DNA from: Rhodospirillaceae bacterium | GTDB taxonomy: Bacteria; Pseudomonadota; Alphaproteobacteria; UBA8366 | Direction of reading: 5' to 3' | DNA: 38,187 nt | Assembly (NCBI GenBank): GCA_002716125.1 | Contig: PAZH01000023.1 | Span: 1 to 38,187, forward strand | Shown here: piece by piece, positions 31,329-38,187 of the stretch | How the letters are laid out: each line of letters starts with the position of its first letter | Position numbering within the stretch: the first letter of the stretch is position 1 | Translations under genes and position numbers: made by a program | Notes under the pieces: generated by a model | Seen by the model: the letters and a program-made list of their open reading frames with translations, nothing else | Database searches by the model: none | What the model was told of the DNA's origin: nothing

Positions 31329-32039
31329 TCAGCCGGCGTCTGCCGCGAGACCGAGCGATTGGACGACCGTCTCTGCTTCGCCCGGCGACAAGGTGTCGCC
31401 CGGCGCCGCGCAGTAGAAGCCGCTGAGTGTGCTGGCCGGACCCGAAGGCGGGTTCTGCATCCAGCGTTGCAGGAAGGCGACGCAGGTTGTGGTGCCGATC
31501 CGGCTACGCCGCCACAGGACAGGACCGAGGACGTTCTTGGAGCCGATCAAATCGCCAAAGGTCCGCCGCTTTCCGCGAAATACGGCCCAATGATCAACCG
31601 TGCCCGCTGGGTCGGTCGAATCGGAAATCGGCGGGCCCGAGCGGGATTCGCTCAACAACATGCCGGCGGCGACTTGGCTGTCGGGCGGGCCGGTCCAAAG
31701 CGCGTCTTCCTCGATATAACGTCCGTCGCTGCTGGTAAATCGGCGGCGGATGACAGTGCCACCCGTTAAGGTCTGGAGCGAAAGCAAAAGACGCGACTGC
31801 GCGGTTCTGATGGCGACGACTTGTCCCGACGGTAAGTTGGATGGCGGGCGGCTGCCGGCGGGTTGAGTTGTACTGCGCGTCTCCGGTTTCGTGGCGGCAG
31901 CGGGGGGCTTTGCGGCGAGTTGGCTCTTGGGCCCGCTCGTGAACGTATCGATTGTCTGGCCGACGTATTCGTCGACGCTTTCGCAAGCGATAAGCGACGG
32001 CAGGAGAAATGTCGCGGTTATGAGAAGGATTAAACGCAT
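31329..32039 (-). CDS. Lipoprotein of unknown function
   Basis: The 236-residue protein has a short basic start, a hydrophobic stretch and a lipobox ending at Cys19 (LLPSLIAC). It should be lipid-anchored in the membrane. After the lipobox comes a Pro/Thr/Ala-rich linker (about residues 35-75). A C-terminal domain holds two Cys, in TTCVAFLQRW and GFYCAAPGD, likely a disulfide. ATG 32039 is taken as the start; GTG 32045 would add two residues. The domain has no family I recognise. The order GTTTCVAF...FYCAAPG resembles Sel1-free, small secreted cell-envelope proteins of alphaproteobacteria, which is weak evidence. It lies between an MFS gene and an SDR gene, both leftward. Confidence 0.75.
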   Translation of the reverse strand: MRLILLITATFLLPSLIACESVDEYVGQTIDTFTSGPKSQLAAKPPAAATKPETRSTTQPAGSRPPSNLPSGQVVAIRTAQSRLLLSLQTLTGGTVIRRRFTSSDGRYIEEDALWTGPPDSQVAAGMLLSESRSGPPISDSTDPAGTVDHWAVFRGKRRTFGDLIGSKNVLGPVLWRRSRIGTTTCVAFLQRWMQNPPSGPASTLSGFYCAAPGDTLSPGEAETVVQSLGLAADAG

Positions 32040-32103
32040 GGCCACCCGGAGCTTTTTGCCAATGATAGCGGGATTGTCGCGTCTGGCGAGTCCTTACGGC
32101 GCG

Positions 32104-33303
32104 TCAAAGTCGGCGCAGTCTTAGGGCCACGACGGCGGTCAGACAGGCTATGGCAATCAGCGCGCATCCGTTGATCAGGAGACCCGTGGTTAAGCCGACG
32201 GCTTCTGCGACCGCACCGAGTTCAAGATGGCCGATAGGACCGAAACCCAAAGCGAGGACCCAAATGCCCATCGCGCGACCGCGTAGCTCATTGCTGACGC
32301 TCAATTGGAGCATGCTTTGCGAGAGGATGTCGCAGGTGGCGGCGCAAATGGACGCGAGAAACACGGCCGCCAAGACGGTCACGAGGGTCGACGCCTGCGC
32401 GAGACAGATGAGGCCCGCGCCGAAGACGGCGATGGTCAGAAGATAGATGATGCCGGCGCGATTGCGGGCACCAAAGGTTGCGAATGCGATCCCGGCGACA
32501 ACACCTGCGCTGGCCCGCGATGCCTGCAGTAAGCCGAGACCTTCGGCGCCGAGTTCTAACCGTCCCGTTACGATCTCCGGGAATGCCGTGGCGAAGGAGA
32601 AACCGAAAACCTCGGCGGCGGCGGTCACGATCAGGAGCGTCAACAAGAGCCGGTTGACCTTGAGCTCTTGGATATATTCGCGAATGTTTTGTCGGATCGG
32701 CACATGTTCCTTGACCGCTGCGACCCCGGCTTCGCGTAAACTACGGAACACGAAGAACGCTGTGAGGTGGCCGCCGGCCAGGCACCAAACAGCGGCCGCT
32801 GCGCTGACGTTTTCCGTCACATAGCCGGCGACAAGAGCGCCCGCCAACTGACCGCAGCGCGAGCCGAGATTCAGCAGACCCATCGCGGAGACGAGATTGT
32901 CTTGGCCCACCAGGTCGTAGGCGTAGCTGGCCCGAACCGGCTGGTGCATGGCACGCAGGCTACCGGCACAGACGCAGTAGGCGAGGATCAGCCAGATGGA
33001 CACGATGCCGAGTGCGAGCGTGATTGCGAAGACGGCGAGCGTGGCGGCGGTGGCGATCTCGATCCGGCGAAGCAGCGTCCGTCGGTCTGTCCAATCGGTG
33101 ATCGCACCGGAAACCAACCCGAAAACAAAGAAAGGCGTGAAATAAGCGGCGAGGGTATAGCCGACCCAGGCGCTCGAGCCCATGAGTTGGATAACCAACA
33201 GGCCGAGGACGACCTGTTCCCCGGCCATCCCTTGTTGATGGAACGCGGCGCCGGCGAAAAGGCGCCGGTAGTCGCGGTCTCTAATCGCCGGATTCTTGAG
33301 CAC
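32104..33303 (-). CDS. MFS transporter (enterobactin-exporter-like branch)
   Basis: The 399-residue carrier starts at GTG 33303 (V-LKNPAIRDRDYRRLFAGAA) and has twelve hydrophobic spans. The loop after span 2 reads GAITDWTDRRTLLRRIE, the MFS motif-A position (with Thr in place of the second Gly). The N-terminal RDYRRLFAG and the span-6 region AAVWCLAGGHLTAFFVFRSLRE place it with EntS/YfmO-like exporters, so drug or siderophore efflux is likely, uptake less so. The start overlaps the upstream DUF6064 gene by 23 bases. An extension upstream to 33396 is possible but would run further into that gene and has no hydrophobic or family features. The ribosome-binding site is weak, suggesting coupling. 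Confidence 0.85.
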   Translation of the reverse strand: MLKNPAIRDRDYRRLFAGAAFHQQGMAGEQVVLGLLVIQLMGSSAWVGYTLAAYFTPFFVFGLVSGAITDWTDRRTLLRRIEIATAATLAVFAITLALGIVSIWLILAYCVCAGSLRAMHQPVRASYAYDLVGQDNLVSAMGLLNLGSRCGQLAGALVAGYVTENVSAAAAVWCLAGGHLTAFFVFRSLREAGVAAVKEHVPIRQNIREYIQELKVNRLLLTLLIVTAAAEVFGFSFATAFPEIVTGRLELGAEGLGLLQASRASAGVVAGIAFATFGARNRAGIIYLLTIAVFGAGLICLAQASTLVTVLAAVFLASICAATCDILSQSMLQLSVSNELRGRAMGIWVLALGFGPIGHLELGAVAEAVGLTTGLLINGCALIAIACLTAVVALRLRRL

Positions 33304-33928
33304 GGCGCGGCCGGGCGATGGAGAAGAAAATAGTCGCGAGGCCGGCGGCCGGCAGCGAAAGGTCCCACCAGAGGCCGAGGTTCCACGCCGTCGCACCGTC
33401 CGCGCTCGACCAGACGACCGGGATCACGAGCTGGTGGACCGGCGTGCGGTCGCTGCAAAGCAAAAGGACGCCCATCGTGAGAATGGTGAGCGGCGTTGGC
33501 GCCAATCCAGCCAGCTGAACTGATGCGAGATCATGGGCGAGCAGCGCGCCCAATGGGTAGATAATCAATGCGAAGACAACGAGAAACAGACCCGTCCAGG
33601 AAGCTGCGCTTTTGTCGCCGTGAAAGCGCAGCCGATCTTTGATTAGACCGGACCAGATCAACAGTAATCCCTGGATGCCGAATACGATGCCGAAATAGCG
33701 CGCCGCCCAATTGAGCTGGATGAGGTGCAAGTCCATGAAGATGAGGCCGGTCCACAGCCAGCCGAGAGCCAGAAAGCCAGATATGACCCGGTTGCTGCCC
33801 TTGCGCGGGAACAGCAACAAGCCCAGCAGGAGCGCCGAGAGGAACAGCGCCGTTAATTGGCCCGGCCAAACCGTCTGGTTATAGACCGCGAGGACTTCGA
33901 GTAAGGCTTCCGCCGAATAGGGAATCAT
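33281..33928 (-). CDS. DUF6064-like integral membrane protein
   Basis: This 215-residue protein has six or seven hydrophobic spans. The N-terminus MIPYSAEALLEVLAVYNQTVWPG, the span LFLSALLLGLLLFPRKG and the WLWTGLIFMDLHL block match the DUF6064 type, proteins of unknown function common in proteobacteria and often near sensory or transport genes. A His and an Asp in membrane regions (HDLASVQL, WDLSLPAAG) are noticeable. The start lies 4 bases after the stop of the aldo/keto reductase gene, so the two are one operon. Its last 23 bases overlap the start of the MFS gene. Confidence 0.82.
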   Translation of the reverse strand: MIPYSAEALLEVLAVYNQTVWPGQLTALFLSALLLGLLLFPRKGSNRVISGFLALGWLWTGLIFMDLHLIQLNWAARYFGIVFGIQGLLLIWSGLIKDRLRFHGDKSAASWTGLFLVVFALIIYPLGALLAHDLASVQLAGLAPTPLTILTMGVLLLCSDRTPVHQLVIPVVWSSADGATAWNLGLWWDLSLPAAGLATIFFSIARPRRAQESGD

Positions 33929-33932
33929 CGCT

Positions 33933-34859
33933 CTAAAGACGCTCCACGTAATCGATCATGCGCCGTCGCATAGCGGCGTCGGGCATGGGGCCGCGCGCCG
34001 CCGCCATGTTCTCTTCCATATGGCCGACCTGGGATGTCGCCGGGATGGCACAGGTGACGGCCGGGTGTGACAGCACGAACTTCAGAAAGAATTGCGCCCA
34101 GTTGCGCGCACCGAACTCGCGCGCCCATTCGGGCAGCGGATGATGTCCGAAGCTTTGAAAGAGACCGCCGCGCTGGAAGGGCCGGTTCACGATCACCGCC
34201 TGGCCGCGATCCGCTGCCAGCGGCAGCAGGCGATCTTCCACCTCGCGATCGAGGATGTTGTAGGTGAGCTGCACGAAGTCCAATGGCTCTGCCTGCATGA
34301 CGTCGGCGAAGTCGCTGTGACGCCGCCCGTGTGAGGTCGTGATCCCGAGATAGCGGATTCGACCGGACGCCTTCCACTCCTTGAGACGCGCCAGATGGAA
34401 TTCCCAATTCAGGAGATTGTGGACTTGTTGCAAATCGAACTGGGATTCGCCCCATAGCCGCTCGGAATCTTGCATCTGGACCTCGCCTTCCGCGTCGCTC
34501 GAGGTCCAGATTTTAGTGGCGGAGAAAAGCGGTGAGGGATCGCGCACGCGCTTGAGGCAATATCCCATTACGTCCTCGGCGGATCCGTACATCGGCGAAG
34601 AGTCGACCATACGCCCGCCGTGATCGAAGAAGGCTTGCAGGACCTTGACCCGTTCGTCTCGCAGACGCGAGCTGCTGCCGACATTGAAGGTGATCCAGGT
34701 GCCCATGCCGAGGACGGGGATGGCTTCGCCGGTAGACGGAATGGGGCGCATGGCAATCGGCCGAGGCGCGGCCGCGAGCGGCAGGCCGCCGAGCGGAAAG
34801 GCCAGTCCGGCGGCGGCAAGCGCCAGCATCCGGCGTCGACTGAGCATGTGCGTGTTCAT
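33933..34859 (-). CDS. Tat-exported aldo/keto reductase
   Basis: The 308-residue protein begins with a twin-arginine signal (MLSRRRMLALAAAGLAFPLG) ending near APRP. The mature TIM-barrel reductase has Asp and Tyr of the catalytic tetrad in RMVDSSPMYGSAED, Lys in SATKIWTS and His in QQVHNLLNW. The C-terminal cofactor site of ordinary AKRs (NADPH) is partially conserved (AIPATSQVGHMEEN), which is odd for a periplasmic enzyme, since NADPH is absent there. It may be a folded, cofactor-loaded protein exported by Tat. It is the first gene of the leftward operon with DUF6064, MFS, lipoprotein and SDR. The divergent molybdopterin gene shares the 110-base promoter gap. Confidence 0.88.
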   Translation of the reverse strand: MNTHMLSRRRMLALAAAGLAFPLGGLPLAAAPRPIAMRPIPSTGEAIPVLGMGTWITFNVGSSSRLRDERVKVLQAFFDHGGRMVDSSPMYGSAEDVMGYCLKRVRDPSPLFSATKIWTSSDAEGEVQMQDSERLWGESQFDLQQVHNLLNWEFHLARLKEWKASGRIRYLGITTSHGRRHSDFADVMQAEPLDFVQLTYNILDREVEDRLLPLAADRGQAVIVNRPFQRGGLFQSFGHHPLPEWAREFGARNWAQFFLKFVLSHPAVTCAIPATSQVGHMEENMAAARGPMPDAAMRRRMIDYVERL

Positions 34860-34969
34860 GGCCCGACTATGCGCGAACGGCGGGCGGGCGGCAACGGGGA
34901 AGCGCGACTTGTTGGCGCGTGCTCGGCAATTTAGATTATCCGCAACGAAGATATTACCGGTGGTTCGCT

Positions 34970-37030
34970 ATGAGCGTAGAAATCGCGCATTCAACATGCC
35001 CGCACGATTGCCCGAGCACGTGCCTGCTTGAAGTCGAGAAAATCTCGGACACGCAAATCGGTCGTATTCACGGCGCAAAGGACAACGACTATACCTCCGG
35101 CGTCGTGTGCGCCAAGGTCGCGCGTTACGCCGAGCGCATTCATCATCCGGACCGGTTGATGAAGCCGCTACGCCGGGTCGGCGAGAAAGGCGTGGGCATC
35201 GAAGCATTCGAGGAAATCACCTGGGATGAAGCGCTGGACGAGATCGCCGCCAAGTTCGAGGCGATCAAGGCCGAATTCGGTGGTGAAGCCATTTGGCCCT
35301 ATCACTTCGCGGGGACGATGGGTTGGGTCATGCGGGACGGCCTCGACCGGTTCCGCCACGCCTATGGGACGTCACGCCAACACTCGACGATCTGCACCAC
35401 CTTGCCGGATTCCGGTTGGAACGCCGGGCATGGCGTGAAGCACGGCAACGATCCGCGCGAGATCGCTGAATCGGACTTGATCATTGTCTGGGGCGGCAAT
35501 CCGGTCTCGACCCAGGTCAACTTGATGACCCATATCTCGAAGGCAAAAAAGGACCGCGACGCCAAACTCGTCGTGATTGACGTTTACGAGACGCCAACGG
35601 TGAAGGCGGCGGACCATGCCTACCTGATTCGGCCCGGGACAGACGGCGCCCTGGCGATGGCACTGATGCATATCATGTTCCGCGACGGTTATGCCGACCG
35701 TGCCTATATGGCGGAATTCGCCGATGCGCCGGACGAACTGGAAGCGCATGTGCGTGACAAATCGCCCGAATGGGCGGCGCAGATTACCGGCCTGTCCGTC
35801 ACGGAGATCGAAGAATTGGCGGCGCTTTACGGCAAGACGGCGCGTGCCTTTATCCGCATCGGCTACGGTTTCGCGCGTTCGCGGAACGGGGCGGTCAACA
35901 TGCATGCGGTGACATGTCTTCCGGTCATCACCGGTAAATGGCCGAACAAGGGCGGTGGTTGCCTCTACGGCAATGCCGGGATGTATCCGCTGAATTGGAA
36001 CTTGGTGATGGGTCTCGATTTCCGAGACAAGTCGATCCGCGAGCTCGACATGTGCCGTCTCGGCCCGATCCTGCTCGGCGACGAAGAAGACCTGAAGGGC
36101 GGCCCGCCGGTCAAGGCGATGCTGATCCAGAACACCAATCCGGCCGTCGTCTGTCCGGACCAAAACAAGGTGCATCAAGGCTTCCGCCGCGACGATCTGT
36201 TTCTGGTCGTTCACGAACAGTTCATGACAGAGACCGCGGAATTCGCCGATATCGTTCTGCCGGCGACCATGTTCCTCGAGCATGACGATATGTATACCGG
36301 CGGCGGGCACGTTTATTTCAGTGTCACCAAACCCGTCATCAAGGCACCCGGCGAATGCCGCAGCAATCATGAGGTGATGTGCGCGCTGGCGGAACGGCTC
36401 GGCCTCGATCAACCGGGCTTCAAGATGACGGCTTGGGAAGTGATCGAAGAGACCTGTCGGATTTCGGGACTGCCGGATGCTGAGACACTTTGGCGGAACC
36501 ATTGGCACGACTGCTCGCTTGGCGAGGACGAGATGCACTTCAGGAACGGTTTCGGTCACCCGGATAAGAAGTTCCGTTTCAAGCCGAAATGGGACGAGAT
36601 GGGCCCGGATTTCGAAGGCATGCCGTCGTTGCCCGGCTACTACACCAATATCGACCTTGCGAATGACAAACATCCGTTCCGCATGGTTGCCGCGCCGGCG
36701 CGGAATTATCTGAACAGCAGCTTTACGGAGACGCCGACCAGCAAAAAGCGGGAAGGCCGCCCAACCGTCAAGCTCCACCCGGACGACTTGGTGGCCTTGG
36801 GGGCGAAAGACGGCGACGTGGTGCAAGTCGGCAACGATCTCGGCGAGATCGAAGTCCACGCCGTGGCGTTCGAGGGGCTACAACGTGGCGTCTGCGTCGT
36901 CGAAAGCATTTGGCCCAACAAGGCGCACATTAAGGGGCAGGGCGTCAACGTCCTGATCAGTGCCGATCCGGGCCAACCGAAGGGCGGCGGCGTTTTTCAC
37001 GACACGGCCGTGTGGGTGAAAGCGGCTTAA
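34970..37030 (+). CDS. Molybdopterin-dependent oxidoreductase (DMSO reductase superfamily, 686 residues)
   Basis: The protein has a [4Fe-4S] motif at the start: Cys10-x3-Cys14-x3-Cys18, then Cys47 in GVVCAKV. It is followed by the molybdopterin domains with IIVWGGNPVSTQVN, AVTCLPVITGKWPNKGGG and TAEFADIVLPATMFLEHDD, and a C-terminal MGD-binding beta domain (HPFRMVAAPARNYLNSSF, DGDVVQVGNDLGEI). There is no signal peptide, so it is cytoplasmic. The region around QHSTICTTLPDSGWNAGHG should hold the Mo ligand, but whether it is Ser, Cys or other cannot be told. No in-frame TGA occurs, so it is not a Sec-containing FDH. No electron-transfer partner gene lies near. ATG 34970 is chosen; an upstream GTG at 34919 adds residues before the Cys cluster. 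Confidence 0.9.
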   Translation: MSVEIAHSTCPHDCPSTCLLEVEKISDTQIGRIHGAKDNDYTSGVVCAKVARYAERIHHPDRLMKPLRRVGEKGVGIEAFEEITWDEALDEIAAKFEAIKAEFGGEAIWPYHFAGTMGWVMRDGLDRFRHAYGTSRQHSTICTTLPDSGWNAGHGVKHGNDPREIAESDLIIVWGGNPVSTQVNLMTHISKAKKDRDAKLVVIDVYETPTVKAADHAYLIRPGTDGALAMALMHIMFRDGYADRAYMAEFADAPDELEAHVRDKSPEWAAQITGLSVTEIEELAALYGKTARAFIRIGYGFARSRNGAVNMHAVTCLPVITGKWPNKGGGCLYGNAGMYPLNWNLVMGLDFRDKSIRELDMCRLGPILLGDEEDLKGGPPVKAMLIQNTNPAVVCPDQNKVHQGFRRDDLFLVVHEQFMTETAEFADIVLPATMFLEHDDMYTGGGHVYFSVTKPVIKAPGECRSNHEVMCALAERLGLDQPGFKMTAWEVIEETCRISGLPDAETLWRNHWHDCSLGEDEMHFRNGFGHPDKKFRFKPKWDEMGPDFEGMPSLPGYYTNIDLANDKHPFRMVAAPARNYLNSSFTETPTSKKREGRPTVKLHPDDLVALGAKDGDVVQVGNDLGEIEVHAVAFEGLQRGVCVVESIWPNKAHIKGQGVNVLISADPGQPKGGGVFHDTAVWVKAA

Positions 37031-37093
37031 TCCGGCACCATTTCAGATCGGTAACGCCATCGCCTTAGATTGCGAATAAACACCGTTTTCAGA

Positions 37094-38187
37094 ATGTTGT
37101 TTAGCAATCGCAAATTCATCTTTTTGTGCTGCGTCGCTGTTTTGTCGGCGTCGTTTGTTCTGCATACGATCGTTCGCCATGAAGTCGTTGGTCACTATTC
37201 GTGGTTCGGCGGACGCGGTGAATGGGAGAGCGGTACAGATTGGCTCTTCTCACTGATTGTCTGCATTGGGATAATTGTCGGCGGCGCGCAGGCGGTTCGT
37301 AGGACTTTGCCGGTTGTCGTCGCAGCCGGCACCGCCGCTTCGACGGCGTGTCTTTTTCTCATGTATGCCGATCTGCCAAGTTTCGTTGTAGGCGTTCTAT
37401 CTCTGATCACGGCATTTTCCTTGGGCGTTTGCGGATATCCGCTGCTGCTTGCGATTGTGGGCACGGTCGTGCCGCCGCGACGGCGCCTAACGGGCCTTAT
37501 GGCGCCCATCGCCGTGGCATTGTTGGTGGAAGCGGTCCTTTGGCCATCACCGCTTCGGATCGGACATTTGGCCGCGAACTCATCCGCCCTTTTGCTGATC
37601 GTAGTTTGCGGGTTGCTGCTGATCGGCGTCTTGACGTTAAAGCCTGCCTACGAAACTGCGGCCCGCGAAGACCCGGTCGAGAGGCCGACACTTGCCCGCG
37701 CAATCGCAGAGTTTGTGGCGAACGCCAATTTTTGGGCGCTGTCGGCGAGTCTCTTCGTTCTCGGACTTCATACGGAATACGTGGCAGCCTATTTGATCGA
37801 TGCGCGGTTCGCGGCGGATTCCAATCAGATATCGCGGGAAACCCAAACGACCGCAATGATCGGATTGATTGCCTTCTTCGGTCTGATCGCTGCAGGCTTG
37901 TTTGGTCACTTGGTCGCTGCGAAAAGGGCGGTCGGCTGGCTTCACGCGCTCTGTGTGTTGGCGGTTGTCGTCTTTGTATTTGTGCCGCTGCGATACCCGT
38001 CGGTTATTACCTTAGTCACGACCATCGCCATGGCGTGGTTGAGTATTGGATTGTTCGTCGCCTGTATGGCGGCGAACATTTTCGGCACACGGTATCTGGG
38101 ATTGCTCTTTTCGCTGTTTTATTTCGCTCATTACTTGGGGCAGAGAACAAGCTCGGTCCTGACCGACTTATCGGAAAGCACCTTTGG
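37094..38187 (+). CDS. MFS-like membrane transporter (partial, 3' end outside window)
   Basis: A frame starting at ATG 37094 (MLFSNRKFIFLCCVAVLSAS) stays open through base 38187, so the protein runs out of the window at 364 residues. It has about ten hydrophobic spans, separated by a central polar loop (KPAYETAAREDPVERPTLARA, about residues 185-205) that divides two halves as in MFS proteins. The last visible stretch, GTRYLGLLFSLFYFAHYLGQ, recalls the end-of-span-10/11 region in monocarboxylate-type MFS carriers (GxxxGLxFSxxxxxHxxGQ). Substrate is unknown. Between it and the molybdopterin gene there are only 63 bases, so they might be one transcript. Confidence 0.75.
   Translation, partial: MLFSNRKFIFLCCVAVLSASFVLHTIVRHEVVGHYSWFGGRGEWESGTDWLFSLIVCIGIIVGGAQAVRRTLPVVVAAGTAASTACLFLMYADLPSFVVGVLSLITAFSLGVCGYPLLLAIVGTVVPPRRRLTGLMAPIAVALLVEAVLWPSPLRIGHLAANSSALLLIVVCGLLLIGVLTLKPAYETAAREDPVERPTLARAIAEFVANANFWALSASLFVLGLHTEYVAAYLIDARFAADSNQISRETQTTAMIGLIAFFGLIAAGLFGHLVAAKRAVGWLHALCVLAVVVFVFVPLRYPSVITLVTTIAMAWLSIGLFVACMAANIFGTRYLGLLFSLFYFAHYLGQRTSSVLTDLSESTF

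Noticed and set aside
35372..36859. 495-residue leftward open frame
   Set aside because: Antisense to the molybdopterin oxidoreductase; a typical high-GC shadow without ribosome-binding site or family features.
34970..37030. Selenocysteine-containing formate dehydrogenase
   Set aside because: The gene has no in-frame TGA and its first domains match the broader molybdopterin oxidoreductase group, so no Sec is used.

Overview
This window reads like the chromosome of a moderately high-G+C alphaproteobacterium. That is an inference from protein style, gene density and family content (UreE/F/G, MmgE/PrpD, three TauD-type dioxygenases, many small catabolic enzymes); no 16S rRNA or other firm taxonomic marker is present. 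It contains about 35 genes. Four of them look broken, and there is one RNA gene.

Left part (1-7.3 kb): the end of a urease accessory operon (ureE tail, ureF, ureG, then a 63-residue exported membrane peptide) is followed by selC, a complete tRNA-Sec with UCA anticodon. Directly downstream lies a 3.9 kb segment encoding a HlyB-type ABC exporter and its HlyD-type adaptor. It ends in a second, imperfect copy (28/31 bases) of the last 31 bases of selC. This is the layout of a small island inserted at the 3' end of a tRNA gene. No integrase and no RTX-type substrate were found. Both transport genes carry a lesion: a one-base frameshift at a run of seven A in hlyB and an in-frame TAA in hlyD. An acyl-CoA dehydrogenase follows.

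Middle (7-24.6 kb): a chemoreceptor with a periplasmic haem c motif, two tandem SMP-30-like genes, an N-carbamoylsarcosine-amidase-like hydrolase, a beta-hydroxyacid dehydrogenase, a secreted protein made of four C-x9-C repeats, an MFS carrier, an enolase-superfamily enzyme and an Asp/Glu-racemase-like enzyme. A tight operon follows: MmgE/PrpD, PrpF-like isomerase, class V PLP enzyme, GatC/AtzG-like small protein, amidase, then a DMT permease. The set looks like catabolism of organic acids and amides, but the substrate is unknown. A MetX-like hydrolase downstream is interrupted by one TGA.

Right part (24.6-38.2 kb): a structured 0.4 kb intergenic region, three tandem TauD/TfdA-family dioxygenases each followed by a palindromic element, a hydantoinase-like enzyme with altered metal-ligand motifs, a BLUF photoreceptor interrupted by TAG, a secreted protein, and a leftward cluster (Tat-exported aldo/keto reductase, DUF6064-like membrane protein, MFS carrier, lipoprotein, SDR). 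The window ends with a rightward molybdopterin oxidoreductase and a truncated MFS-like membrane protein.

The most distinctive signals are the selC-flanked, decaying type I secretion island, the C-x9-C repeat protein, the unassigned PrpD-PrpF-PLP-amidase operon, and the accumulation of single-lesion genes using all three stop codons.
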